A stretch of DNA of 64,000 nucleotides from Auanema rhodensis (GCA_964057225.1 OZ059895.1:12090001-12154000); one strand, 5' to 3'. Positions 40,127-51,791 are shown, counted from the first letter of the stretch. A program made the numbers and translations. Notes: generated from the sequence alone by a model not told the origin.

Positions 40127-41490
40127 TATATTTTATATATTTATTTTTTAATTTTTTTTTGTTTACATTGTTTATAGATTGTGGTTATTATAGTTTATAA
40201 TTATTAATTTAACTTTTAAAAAATCTGTTGTTTATGTAGGCGAACCATTTTGTTCACCGTACCTCTTATGGGTAAATCAATGGAACACATATCGAAGGTT
40301 AATTCGATAAGAACGATATGAAATACAAAAGTTAATGGAACACATATCGAAAGTTAATTCGATAAGAACGATATAAAATACAAAAGTTAATGGAACACAT
40401 ATCGAAGGTTAATTCGATAAGATCGTTAAAACAGGTGCACTGACCCACACAAGAACCACATGGCAAACGTTTTGTTCATAAAAATATGATAAATAGCTGT
40501 ACACCACATGTACCAAGTTGTCTAATATTTTCAAATTACATGAAAGAATAGTTTAAAGAACCTTTTTTTTTTAATTTTATATTAGTATATTCTAATATAC
40601 TAACTCAATAAAACACATATCGAAGGTTAATTCGATAGGATTCCCAAACAATTGTTTTGTTTCCAATGGAACACATATCGAAGGTTAATTCGATAAGAAC
40701 GATATGAAATACAAAAGTTAATGGAACACATATCGAAAGTTAATTCGATAAGAACGATATAAAATACAAAAGTTAATGGAACACATATCGAAGGTTAATT
40801 CGATAAGATCGTTAAAACAGGTGCACTGACCCACACAAGAACCACATGGCAAACGTTTTGTTCATAAAAATATGATAAATAGCTGTACACCACATGTACC
40901 AAGTTGTCTAATATTTTCAAATTACATGAAAGAATAGTTTAAAGAACCTTTTTTTTTTAATTTTATATTAGTATATTCTAATATACTAACTCAATAAAAC
41001 ACATATCGAAGGTTAATTCGATAGGATTCCCAAACAATTGTGTTGTTTCCAATGGAACACATATCGAAGATTAATTCGATAAGATCGTTAAAACAGGTGC
41101 GCTGCCCCACACATGTACCACATGGCAAAAGTTTTGTTCATAAAAATATGATAAATAGCTGTACAGCACAAGTACCCATAACGCTAAAGAATACTTACTA
41201 TGCCAAGGGGTCATGGGTATATAGTTTTTAGTATCAAAAATGTTAATGGAACACATATCGAATATCAATTCGATAAGATTGGTGAAACAGATACGTTGAC
41301 CTACAATGAACCAAATGGCAAAGCACTTGTTCATTAAAGTATAACAAATAGCTGTATAGCATATGCATCAAGATTTCTAATATTCTCAAATTACGTGGAA
41401 AGAAGAGTATATAGAAAAAGTTTTAGTGTGTATATTACTAATATTCTAATACCCTAACTCAAAGAACACATATCGAAGATTAATTCGATA
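40104..41490. repeat. Iterated 20-bp dyad TATCGAA-N6-TTCGATA, 12 copies
   Basis: Copies start at 40104, 40290, 40345, 40400, 40618, 40676, 40731, 40786, 41004, 41062, 41256 (divergent middle) and 41471; the usual form is TATCGAAGGTTAATTCGATA. Each is a 7-bp inverted repeat around GGTTAA or a variant. Most follow GGAACACA. Two more lie near the right end. The region has no credible gene. It may be a control region or replication origin for the element. Confidence 0.8.
40280..41051 (+). repeat. 386-bp tandem duplication inside the Polinton
   Basis: Two almost identical 386-bp copies, each with four TATCGAA dyads and the block CACCACATGTACCAAG. A partial third copy continues to about 41230. Confidence 0.85.
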
Positions 41491-41719
41491 AGATTGTTGA
41501 AACAGTTGCGCTGACCACAACAATACATGCGTATTTATTAACAGCGGATTGGCAACTGCCACTGTTGACAGCTGCAATATGATACAATGTTGAGTGTTGG
41601 CAACATTGTTACAATAAAACAACTGACTGTTCTTGCAATGAAGTGTAATATAAATGTGTAAAATGAAATATGGATAACTACCTCTCAGAGTTTGCATAAT
41701 TTTATTCTAACAAGATACA

Positions 41720-42137
41720 ATGGCTGCTAACAGGTTGTGTTTTTTCCTATCTTTTTTTTTTTAATTAAAATATTTATTTTCAGTTATAAGCGTGTATGTG
41801 AAGAGTTGGGGTTCGATTATGAGGAAATTTATCAACTCAGGTAATTTAACAATATTTTTAAAATATACATCTTTGTTTTTTTTAGTAAGCGCATAAAACT
41901 TACCGAGAGTGGTGGTGTTGAGCTGTGTGACCCCGCAATAACCACTTCCAATAGTGGTCCCTCGTCATCAAGGGTTATTGAAGTTATCACCTTGGATGAC
42001 AGCGATAATGAGTAAGCTATCATATAATGAAAAAGCATGAAATTTTTTTTTTCAGAGAATGGAATCCCGAGATGCCATCAACTAGTGGAGAACAATTAGG
42101 AGGCGGTTCATCCTTCAACGATGTTTGTCAAATAAAG
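41720..42137 (+). CDS. Putative 5' exons upstream of the Polinton DNA polymerase
   Basis: Four short exons fit one frame from ATG 41720: 41720-41733, 41784-41840, 41886-42011 and 42056-42137, with introns of about 45-50 nt bounded by GT and TTTCAG or TTTAG. The product would be acidic and Ser/Thr-rich, about 93 residues, for example GFDYEEIYQLS and VIEVITLDDSD. A 1,111-nt intron-like AT-rich stretch then separates it from the polymerase. The simplest splice to 43249 leaves the polymerase out of frame, so this is either a separate small gene or a 5' end with a splice site I have not placed. Confidence 0.45.
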
Positions 42138-43248
42138 GTACGAGCTTTTAACCTTTTTTTTTCATGTTACAATTCTTTTCACTCTATATCTTTTATTTGA
42201 TTACATATCTTGAGCAATTTTGAATTCTGCCATCTATTTTTAAACAAATCATCATACATTTGGTGGCTTTTTGAAAAATAAAATAAAATCTTATCCCAAA
42301 TCCATGCCATAATATCATTTATTAAATTTTTATTCATTAAAATACACTTAAATTTAAATATTTTGATGCTCAAAAACTGACACATTTAAATATTTTGTAT
42401 TTTTCAAATCATTTCACTCCATCTCTTTTATTTAATTTCATATTTAAAACAATTTTAAATTTTTACCACCACTTTATAATTTTTATTTATTAAACTTTTT
42501 AATCATTAAATTACACTTAAATTTAAATATTTTGATGCGCAAAAACAGAAACATTTAAATATTTTGTTTTTTTTCTAAACCATTTCACTCCATCTATTTT
42601 AAACAATTTTATATTTCTACCACTATTTCATAATTTCATTTTTTAAATTTTTAATCATTAAAAAAACATTTAAATTTCAATATTGTGATGCTCAAAAACT
42701 GAAACATGTAATTGATTTATATTTTCTAAGCCATTTCACTTCATCTCTTTTATTTAATCACATATCTTGAACAAATTTAAATTTCTATCACTTTTTCATA
42801 ATTTCGTTTATTAAATTTTTAATCACTAAAAAACATTTAAATTTCAATATTGTGATGCTCAAAAACTGAAACATTTAAATATTTTGTTTTTTCTAAACCA
42901 TTTCACTTCATCTCTTTTATTTATATATATTTTAAACAATTTTATAATTCTACTATTATTTAATTTTTATTTTTTAAATTTTTAAACATTAAAAAAAAAA
43001 ATTGATGCTCAAAAACTGAAACATTTAAATATTTTGTATTTTTCTAATCGTTTTGAAACAAACTAAACATATATTTGAAAACATTTCAATTAAATAAAAA
43101 ATAACGACTATAACAAACAAAGAGACATAATAATTTTAAGCAAAAGATGAAACAATTCATATATATTCTTAAAACTATTTTTATTTAAACTTTTAAAAAT
43201 AAAAATAAAAAAAAGCATGTAAACTGTTATAAATGTTGTTTATTATAG
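42138..43248 (+). repeat. AT-rich degenerate tandem repeats (about 145-bp period)
   Basis: Recurrent blocks such as GCTCAAAAACTGAAACAT, TTTAAATATTTTG, CCATTTCACTCCATCTC and CATAATTTCATTTATTAA repeat about five times from 42170 to 43050. The stretch begins with GTACGAG and ends TTATTATAG, so it may be a long intron. No gene is visible. Confidence 0.6.
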
Positions 43249-46200
43249 TGGTCACACCGGCGCATAAAACGCACCGGTCGTTTTACCAACGTGGTCGTTC
43301 GATCGCTCACGTTCCCACACTGTTGGAAAATGTTGATGAACCAATGCATGTTATCATGCCGCGGTTATTCAACGAATTCCTTGATCGTTGTCTTGCTGAA
43401 AGCGGTGTGCCTGATAAGCAAAAAGCCTTATTTTTTTTATCAATTGAGCACCCTTCCTTTGAAAAGGGCTCCATATTTATGGACTTTCGTAGAAGGGAGC
43501 ATCTGGATGGCGTAGCCATTATGAATGCCATCAGCAAGGTGCAGCAATCAAAACGAGAGGCTGTGATCAGCCAGGCAATGAATATTGAGATGTATGTGTT
43601 TGATGAAAGGCCAGCGCAGCCAAGCCTGATGCCTGGTGAAGGTAGAGTCGGGTTTTATTTTGACCCCGAACTCAAAATACCTGGAACCATTGCCAACACT
43701 GACTCACATTGTCTGGCTAGATCAGCAGTTGTGGGAATGTGGAAAGCCGACGAGCTGGCCACTGAAGATGGCGATGAGAAGCGAAGGCTGCAAAACCTTC
43801 GTCGCAATTACATCTTATTGCCAAATCAGCCACACCATATCAATTTATTAAATAGGTGTGGTATTTCTGTAGATTTACCAAATTATAATTTAATTCATTT
43901 GAACATTATTGCCAGCTGTAATACAAACTATAAGTTTGTAGTATATGCTAGACCGCCTGGACAGCGTATGTACACTATCCAGAAAATATTTAATGAAGCG
44001 GCTAGCAAATTGGTAACACTAGGTTACCGAAATAATCACTATGATTGTATTACAGCTGGTAGTCGTTCGAAAATTTTTGATGGTATTATATGTCAACACT
44101 GTAAGTTATCTTACAATACAGTGTTGCATAGATGTAAAGCCAAATGTAAAAAATGCCACACCTATAATTGTAATGCGATGGGGAATGTGGTTGAGAGTAG
44201 CGTGAGGTGTGATAGTTGTAGAGTTTTGTTTAAAACTCAACAATGCTTCGATAGGCATTTGCGAAAAGCCTGCCGAAAATTCAAGGTATTTTGTGAAAAT
44301 TTAAAGTTGTACATAACAAGCTTAAATTCAGACATCTGTGGCGTGTGATCACTATCACATGGTCCGTGCTGATAGACCGCACAATTGCAATGAAAAATTC
44401 TGCAAAAAGTGCGGTCAGACAAAGCCTGAAGAGCACTCTTGTTGTTGGGTTCCACCTAACGACAAGAAGAAGGCTCAGCTAAAAAAGAAGCAAGAAAAGT
44501 TCAAGGTTTGTATTTAACATCTTTACAAGTGTAATGCTTACTTGTTTAAGATTATATTTTATGACTTTGAAACAGTTGTGTTAAAAGGCACAAATTTTCA
44601 TGAATATGCAGATGAACAATGGCCCAATATGGTTGTGTATAACAAATTTTGTGAAAGTTGTATAGATGCCAATTCCTGTGAGAAATGCACAACCAAGGAG
44701 GGCCATTTTGGGTACCAACAAGGTGATAGTGAATGGTCTGTAACAGATCGTTTTCTTGATTGGTTACTCAACTTTTCTGAGAATGATAATGCAATTTTGA
44801 TTGCGCACAACGGGTCGCGCTTTGACATACATTTCTTGGTGTCTAGGCTGATAAACCGTGGAATATATCCTGACCCCATTTTAAATGGGACCAAGATTAT
44901 TAGCATGGTTGTCAAGCCATTAAGAGGTCAAAACATTAACCATTTATGTTTTAAAGATAGTTATTTACTAGTGCCTTTACCCTTATCAGCGTTACCCAAG
45001 GCATTTGGTGTACCTGATATGAGTAAAGGACAATTTCCATACCTCTTTAACCACCCAATAAATTATGGCAAAGTGCTACCATCCTTGCCGCCAAAGCATT
45101 ACTATTGTACTGCTAGAATGAAAGCCGAAGACCTAGCTTCATTCAATGTTTGGTATGAGCAGCGTAATCAAAGTGTGTTTGATTTTGATGAGGAGCTTCT
45201 GGAATATTGTAGGACAGATGTCCGTATTCTAACCAACTGTATGAAAATGTACATGAAGTTGGCCACCGCCACCACTGGCTGGAATCCTGTCATACAATGT
45301 ATGACATTTGCCAGTTTCTCTTTATTCCAGGCAAGTTTTTTAAAATACAAGCATTTTCAAAACTAGTATTTTACAGTTGAAAATGAACCACATTAAAGAG
45401 AACCAAGTGGGTATTCTGCCTGAGACTGGTTATTATGCCGGCCAGAAGCAGAGTATAATTGCCATAAAATACATAAAATGGCTAGAACACGGATTAGGCC
45501 GCCCATTAATGCATAAGCTTAATGGTGGTGAATTTGTTGTGAGAGTAGATGGCCAACGCTATCTACTTGATGCTTATGACAGTGTGGCTAATCACGGCTA
45601 TGAGGTGAGTAATTTGTAATAAATGTAAAAAATGAAAAATTTTGTAGTTTAATGGCTGTATTTATCATGGTTGCCCCCAGTGCACCAACAAGACTGCTAT
45701 TGCACCAGGCAGAAATGGTGAAACAATGGAAGAGGTAACCAATACTTTTTTAAATCATTTTAAGCTGAAACATTTAGGTTTATGAAAAAACCATGAAAAG
45801 GCTTGAGGCTATTCAAAGCCAGGGCATTAGTGTAACCACTGTGTGGGAACACGAAATTACTGCTCAAATGTCATCAAATGAGCAAATGGCAAATTTTATG
45901 AAGGACACTGAGGTTGTAACTCGATTGGCACCTCGAGATGCCTTCACCGGCGGCCGAACTCAAACATATAAGCTTCTGGCCCAAGCTTCGGATAGATACT
46001 CACTAGAGTATGTGGACTTTTGTTCACTTTATCCATATGTAACGGCATTTGATGCCTATTACCCTGTGGGTAATCCTAAAGTGATTACTGAGGGCTTTGA
46101 GAGTTTTGAGGCATGCTGCCCATACAAGGGCCTTGTGAAATGTGACGTGCTTGCACCCACAAATTTGTTGTATCCTGTATTAGGAACACGCATAGGCGGT

Positions 46201-47477
46201 AAATTAATTTTTACAAACTGCCGCACATGTGCAAACAGAGGCAAAAATGTAACATGCCCGCACCAAGATGATGAAGACGCTCGAAAGCTGCATCTGACTG
46301 TAACGCATGTAGAGCTCGAATGTGCCATACAGCGTGGCTACAAAGTGCTTCATGTTTATGAGGTTTGGCACTGGGATGAATGGCAGCAAGGAGGCCTATT
46401 CAAGGATTTTGTACAAAAGTACATAAAAATTAAGCAAGAGGCATCGGGCTGGCCTAAGCCAAATATGACAGAGGCTGAAAAGGTATGTGTCATGAAAAGT
46501 ATGGCATTAAATAGAATTTTACAGCTAAAATATCTCCAAGAGCACGAGGAGAACACTGGTGTTGCTCTGGAGAGCAACAAAATTGAAAAGAATGCGGCCA
46601 TGCGTAGCATTGCCAAACTACAGCTGAATAGGTATGTAAACTTTTAAAAATAAAAATTTACAAATTTGTTTATAGTGTATGGGGTAAAATGGGTCAAAGA
46701 CCGGATAAAGCCCAAACCAAGATTATTGGTGTTGAGGATCCTGAAATTGGTAGGATCATAACTGATCCTGCAAGGGAACTCACGGGCTTCAAAATTGTGG
46801 ACGATGTGGCGTACTGTACAACAGTGCCAGAAGACTCACACTTGGCACCAGCGCCGTTTACAAATGTAGCCATAGCGGCTTATACAACCGCTCATGCAAG
46901 GCTACTATTGTATAAGGCAATGGAGAAAATTGGAAAGAACTTGGTGTATACAGGTAATTTTATACTTTGTATACAATTTAAACGTACATCATTTAGACAC
47001 CGATTCTCTAATTTATTTAAAATGCCTCGATCAGCCTGATCCAATTGAGGATATGAAGGGTGAATGGTTAGGTAAACTAACCTCAGAAATACCCGATGGT
47101 TGGTCAATGACCAAATTTGTTTCACCAGCTGCAAAAGTTTATAGTTATGAGCTAGTAAATGCAGCTGGTCAGGTCAAGTATATCACCAAGGCAAAGGGAG
47201 TGGTAAGTATAAAAATATATTATTGAGAAACTTTTTAAAATTACAGACGCTGGACCACACGGCAGCCACCGTGGTAAACTATCAAAGTATGGAACGATTG
47301 GTTCGAGGACTCGTGATGGATGGAGAAAAATTGGTTTTAAAAACCAAAACAACGTTATTAAAGAGGCAGCTTGGTGCCATATCCACGATGGACATGACAA
47401 AGAATACCAAGGTCGTAATGGATAAACTTTGTTATCTAGACGATTTTAGTACTTTACCCTATGGTTATTGTGAATAA
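43249..47477 (+). CDS. polB: Polinton protein-primed family B DNA polymerase, nine visible exons
   Basis: Exons fit as 43249-44285, 44332-44505, 44551-45330, 45377-45604, 45648-45734, 45778-46631, 46676-46953, 46997-47202 and 47247-47477. Introns are 43-46 nt; the third uses a GC donor. The N-terminal part ends in Cys/His zinc-binding stretches (ICQHCKLSYN, CKKCHTYNC). The 3'-5' exonuclease has FYDFETV (Exo I, about 44558), AHNGSRFD (Exo II, about 44803) and YCRTDVRI (Exo III, about 45204). The polymerase has DFCSLYP (Pol A, about 46015), KLQLN then SVWGKMG split by an intron (Pol B), and DTDSL split by an intron (Pol C, about 46997). It copies the element by protein priming. No stop lies inside the exons. 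The exact 5' end is uncertain because the first exon joins the upstream exons out of phase. Confidence 0.85.
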
Positions 47478-47615
47478 TTTTTAATATATTTGAATTTATA
47501 AATTTTATTATTGCGTGTATATTTGTATATGGTTGTATTTATAGATTTTTATGTATAGTTGTATTAATAAATTTTATTCTTCTCATCAAATGTTTTAAAG
47601 AGTTTATTACATACA
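47478..47615. other. Convergent intergenic gap between polymerase and capsid genes
   Basis: AT-rich 138 bp with TTAATA and AATAAA-like motifs on both strands; the 3' ends of two convergent genes meet here. Confidence 0.5.
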
Positions 47616-48950
47616 TTACAAACTGGTATCAATATATGGAGCACGATTGTTGTCAATTGAAAGAATAGAGTCATATTCTGCATAAACAATAGCATATAAA
47701 CCCTCTTGCGGCGTTTGTTCACCAAATTCTAATTTCAGGGCCACATTACCTTGTCGTATAACATCAAATAACTCGGACGAGTGTACAGTCGGTGAAATAT
47801 CAAATACAAAAAATGTGAACCCAGCTTTATACATTGCTGGTGTAATACCATTGGATGAATCTGTACGACCAAGGCCCAAACCTTCCAACATGTCAATATA
47901 TGCTGTGGCATAGGAAGAACGCCATTCTAAATTATAAGGGCGGGTAGGTATTACCCGATTGTTGAGCGTCAAGTATATATTTTTCAATTCAAACGGTTTA
48001 AAGTTGAATGGCGAATGTTTAAAAGTACCATTATAGGCGTGTGCGCCGACAAGACCTACTACAACACGTTTCGGTGTATGCGACGTGAATAATATGTTAT
48101 TGGGTGAATCCAAACGACCTCCTTCTATGAAATAAGATCGCATTTTCACTGACGTCATGGGGTAGTGTATTCGTTCCTTTACAAGTTTATCTTCTATAGC
48201 CATAGCTAATCCAGCGTTTAGATCAAACTCTTGAATAAGCAAGTGCACATCGTTGATATCTATTTTCAGGTTTGGAAACTCCTCCTTCATTGCAGCATCC
48301 TTGCTTTCATTATTCCATCCAAGTGTGTCAATTAAGAAATTATTACGGTTTGGATATGCAGTTAGCTCCATTTTTGAATAGTTTACAAACAGTCGTTCCT
48401 GATTGAACAAGTCGATACTGATGGGAGCAGCCATCTCACACAATATGCCATTTTTAACAAGCCCTTGTCGCGCTCTAAATCCAGGACTGGCCGCATTATC
48501 TATATATCTATCCGCATAATAGCCTGATATGGCAAGTTTGCTCTCTTTAACATCGTTGCTATACATTAGAATATTCTCAATATATGTTTTGTAGGCATGA
48601 TTTACGGTAGAGTCATACACGCTAACATCACCAATTTTTAAATGATACGAGTGTATCAAACTGGCTGCAAATTGTTGGCATGGTGCAAAAACAAGGTTGT
48701 CTGGTACTGGATCACCGTTTGTGGTTACAATTTTGAATTTTACATTCAACCAACACCTTCTCAGATTAAGAAATGATTTGGAATTTTGGGCTATAACAAA
48801 TTCCCATGGTCCTTGAGGAAGAAAAGTATTTTTCAAAGGAACTTGTACAGTACGAGTGGATTCAACACCTAATGCCGACGCCGGTATGTCACTATAATTA
48901 ATATTAGGTAAAAGGGCTTGTGCTGATTTTGAATCTATCAATTTAGCCAT
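47616..48950 (-). CDS. MCP: Polinton major capsid protein (double jelly-roll)
   Basis: 444 codons, intact. It is beta-rich without a signal peptide. The N-terminal NTFLPQGPWEFVI with a following hydrophobic strand, and the C-terminal EGLYAIVYAEYDSILSIDN ending in RAPYID, match the Polinton capsid family (formerly PY), homologous to double jelly-roll capsids of adenoviruses and virophages. It would build the hexons of a putative virion. The ATG abuts the stop of the PX-like gene at 48951 with no spacing. Length is in the usual range for short invertebrate copies. One of the best preserved genes of the element. Confidence 0.88.
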   Translation of the reverse strand: MAKLIDSKSAQALLPNINYSDIPASALGVESTRTVQVPLKNTFLPQGPWEFVIAQNSKSFLNLRRCWLNVKFKIVTTNGDPVPDNLVFAPCQQFAASLIHSYHLKIGDVSVYDSTVNHAYKTYIENILMYSNDVKESKLAISGYYADRYIDNAASPGFRARQGLVKNGILCEMAAPISIDLFNQERLFVNYSKMELTAYPNRNNFLIDTLGWNNESKDAAMKEEFPNLKIDINDVHLLIQEFDLNAGLAMAIEDKLVKERIHYPMTSVKMRSYFIEGGRLDSPNNILFTSHTPKRVVVGLVGAHAYNGTFKHSPFNFKPFELKNIYLTLNNRVIPTRPYNLEWRSSYATAYIDMLEGLGLGRTDSSNGITPAMYKAGFTFFVFDISPTVHSSELFDVIRQGNVALKLEFGEQTPQEGLYAIVYAEYDSILSIDNNRAPYIDTSL

Positions 48951-49415
48951 TTAAATACGATACGACCGCTCACGAGTTATGCACAGACGCTTATGAGGTT
49001 TTGTGGTTTTGCGTCGTCGCCGCTTGCCCAAGCCGGTAAGATCTCGTATAGCCTGCCGGCCGGCTGTTTTAAGAGTTTGCTTGATATTATCGCCCTTGAG
49101 CACCCCATCAACAATTTCATTGCTAGTTTTTAGCAACTGGCCACCAAGCGGTGAATTTACAACTGGACTATTGCTTACAGCACTGGATAATGCATTCCTT
49201 CCAGCATTGATGAGATTTTGGGCTATAGGTGATTGAATAATGCGTGGTAAAAACGATGCCAAAGTTGCCAGTATACCACCCAGGCCATGACCCCTCTGCA
49301 TTCCACGTTGAAACATCATTCCACTAAATGGCGCCCCACCCATTTGTTGATTCAAAAGTGTTGTCCATTGAATTGAGTTCAAGTCTAGAAGGAGGTGTGG
49401 CATATTGAACCGCAC
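48951..49415 (-). CDS. Polinton PX-like basic Gly-rich protein
   Basis: 154 codons, directly upstream of the capsid gene. It has a Gly/Met/Arg-rich segment (FQRGMQRGHGLGGILATL), an amphipathic middle and a strongly basic tail (GKRRRRKTTKPHKR) that could bind DNA. It resembles small virion or core-associated proteins seen next to the capsid gene in Polintons. The assignment rests on composition and position, not a clear domain. Confidence 0.6.
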   Translation of the reverse strand: MRFNMPHLLLDLNSIQWTTLLNQQMGGAPFSGMMFQRGMQRGHGLGGILATLASFLPRIIQSPIAQNLINAGRNALSSAVSNSPVVNSPLGGQLLKTSNEIVDGVLKGDNIKQTLKTAGRQAIRDLTGLGKRRRRKTTKPHKRLCITRERSYRI

Positions 49416-49472
49416 GTGCGCAATACAAAAGTTACACTAGATCATTTTACTAAATTTATTCGTCTGAAATAG

Positions 49473-49899
49473 CGTCACTATTGCGATCTGTCCGCATCAC
49501 TCGAAAACTATTCCTCGGTGTATTTAGCGCCGATACTCTACCCAAAACACGTCGAAAGAACTTTGCACTTGTTGTAAATACTAACACACACGATAAACCG
49601 GGCACACATTGGCAAGTCATCTTTGTACGTAATGATCAAGTTTACTTTTTCTGTAGCTTGGGTTATAATGAATGAACAAGTACATTCGTCATTATCTGGC
49701 CAAATATAAAAATGTAAAAGTTAATACTTGCAAACCACAACGCATAATTGAATACACTTGTGGTGGTTATGCAATATTTGTAATACTAATGTTGTCAGCT
49801 GGTAATACATTTGAAAGCATTTGTTCATTTTTTAAACTATTACAAAACGATGATGTTTTTATTAAAGCGTTTATGCATAAAGTGGTGTGGTGTTCGTAG
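49473..49899 (+). pseudogene. PRO: Adenain-like cysteine protease of the Polinton, frameshifted
   Basis: Two overlapping frames (49481-49675 and 49672-49899) carry the parts of one Ulp1/adenain-type capsid maturation protease. FLGVFSADTLP and GTHWQVIF (His) lie in the first; YTCGGYAIFVIL (nucleophile Cys) lies in the second. A stop/start overlap ATGA at 49671 marks a frameshift. The residue after YFF that is usually acidic is Cys here. The first part has no ATG start before an upstream stop. I regard it as inactive. Confidence 0.75.
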
Positions 49900-50191
49900 A
49901 CGTTTGTGCCCTTATTGTAGTGAAACTTTTGGAACAAGATTCAATTGTCAGCGTCATATTCGGCGTCTTCATAATAGTAATGGAACGAATGGTAAAGATG
50001 GTGATGGAAATGATACCAGCGAACCCTCTGAAAAAACTGAGGAGTTTGTACAGTCAACCGAACCAAAACGATGCCGCTGCAATAGTAACCGAGAATATTC
50101 ACAACACGAGCCGCGCATCGAACAAAACGGCGCTGAACTACCTTTTAAACCTTCGAAAATCGTAATGTGGTCTTGTATAACTGTTGAATAA
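49850..50191 (+). CDS. Small C2H2 zinc-finger ORF overlapping the protease end
   Basis: 113 codons from ATG 49850, overlapping the last 50 bp of the protease region in another frame. It contains one clear C2H2 finger, CPYCSETFGTRFNCQRHIRR followed by LH, then a Gly/Asn/Asp-rich and charged tail. It could be a DNA-binding regulator or a C-terminal extension originally fused to the protease. Confidence 0.5.
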   Translation: MMFLLKRLCIKWCGVRRRLCPYCSETFGTRFNCQRHIRRLHNSNGTNGKDGDGNDTSEPSEKTEEFVQSTEPKRCRCNSNREYSQHEPRIEQNGAELPFKPSKIVMWSCITVE

Positions 50192-50196
50192 AACAT

Positions 50197-51052
50197 TTAT
50201 TTCACATTTTTAACATGTAATGTAACAACTGTAGAACCATAATTAAATTGCATAGGGCGGCCAAATTCATCTAAAATTTCAATACGTATAGTATCGAGTG
50301 TTTGCTTAGTGATTGGTACATAACGAATAGGATTAAATGTTTTGGCAATCATTTTACCAAATTCAGTGGGAGGTGGTACAGGTAAACATGCAAGTAAATT
50401 AGCTTTCACATTACCGAGAATGGAATATTCTACAATATCACAATATATATACATTGTATTAATGTTATTTGAAAAATCAATGGGGCGCCTGGCTATTAAC
50501 GTGTCGTTGATAATTTTATTCTCAAAGCCAAGAAAATATGCGAGAGCATCACCGAGTGTTGCATTCAACAATAGCCGCTTACTTGTTACAAACTCTGCGT
50601 TGTAGTGTTTTGTTAAACCGAAACGTGGCGTCTGCCAGCATTTCCTTGACAAGTTTAGCCTTAGCTTGTCGATTATTATACCACTTTTTCACATCTTCAT
50701 CTTTATCTATCAAACCCTTTATACGTGCTTCTTCCTCAGCTCCAAGAGGTTTAGTGCTGCTAGCAATAAATTGTTCTTTTCCAGCATTGATTCCGCGTAT
50801 TATTTCATCACCATTTGCATAGTTACCTTTGGGTAAGTGCAGAATAAACTTTCTGTTGGAAAAACGTAGTGTATAAGAAAGATTTTCTTGTACATTTAAT
50901 ATCGAACACGGAAAAATTATGTCTGTCAGCCCAATGCAATATCTGTTATTGCGTAGCCTTAATGTTTCAGGTAACCTGGTAAGAAACACTGATGAAGTAT
51001 TACTTTTTTCAGAGTCAACTGATGACGGCAAAGTAATGTAAAAATCATCCAT
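50197..51052 (-). pseudogene. mCP: Polinton minor capsid (penton-like) protein with frameshift
   Basis: Two overlapping minus-strand ORFs, 51052-50579 (157 codons, starts MDDFYITLPSS) and 50652-50197 (151 codons), hold the N- and C-terminal parts of one protein. FLTRLPETLRL plus GLTDIIFP in the first, and TMYIYCDIVE plus the ending YGSTVVTLHVKN in the second, match Polinton minor capsid proteins, a single jelly-roll that forms the pentons. The change of frame falls within the 74-bp overlap. If no programmed shift exists, the gene is dead. Confidence 0.75.
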
Positions 51053-51131
51053 CAGAGACCACCACCTGATGCGTGCACACTAGTATAAATGAAATCATTT
51101 GCATTATAGGTACATTTACGAGTGGTTGATT

Positions 51132-51779
51132 ATGGTTTTCAGCTTCAAACTACCCAGTCAGACAACTGTAATAGGGGCAACGCAATGTGGTAAAACTACC
51201 CTTATAAAACGTATATGTGAAAATACTGAAAAGTTTTTCAACGTCCCCATTGATAGAATATTCTGGTTCAGTCAATGTGGAGCATCGTCAGGTGTTCCAT
51301 TAAATGATGAGCGTTTAATAGTTATTCAAGGACCACCTGATCCGGATATAATAAAAGAGCAAAAGGGAGTAAACACCATACTAGTGCTGGATGATTTGAT
51401 GAATTTTTTCTCATCGAATAAAGCGGCTAAAGAATTACTCAACAACATTTTTACAGTGTGGGCACATCACTGGAATTTGGCAGTGTTTAATCTTGTGCAA
51501 GCTGCATTTCAGCTCGACAGGACCAGTCAAATTGATAGTACATATATAATACTGATGAAAAGTCATTCGGATATATTACAAATACGTAATTGTCTGCAAC
51601 AATTATTTGGCCCCCGCTTTAAAAATGCTCTAGAAGCATATGATGATGCAATGTCTACACCCTATAGTCATTTACTGATTGACAACCATCCTTTAACAAA
51701 TGAGAAACAGCGTATACTATCAGATATAACAGCGGAGCACCCTATTGTTTATGTAGCCAGAAATATATTCAGTGTTTAA
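51132..51779 (+). CDS. ATP: Polinton genome-packaging ATPase (FtsK/HerA type)
   Basis: 215 codons from ATG 51132. Walker A is GATQCGKTT near residue 14 and Walker B is ILVLDDLM near residue 83. It is the A32-like ATPase that would pump element DNA into capsids. The length is normal and the frame intact. The open frame extends to 51099 without another ATG, so 51132 is the start. Confidence 0.88.
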   Translation: MVFSFKLPSQTTVIGATQCGKTTLIKRICENTEKFFNVPIDRIFWFSQCGASSGVPLNDERLIVIQGPPDPDIIKEQKGVNTILVLDDLMNFFSSNKAAKELLNNIFTVWAHHWNLAVFNLVQAAFQLDRTSQIDSTYIILMKSHSDILQIRNCLQQLFGPRFKNALEAYDDAMSTPYSHLLIDNHPLTNEKQRILSDITAEHPIVYVARNIFSV

Positions 51780-51791
51780 TGTGCATGTTCA

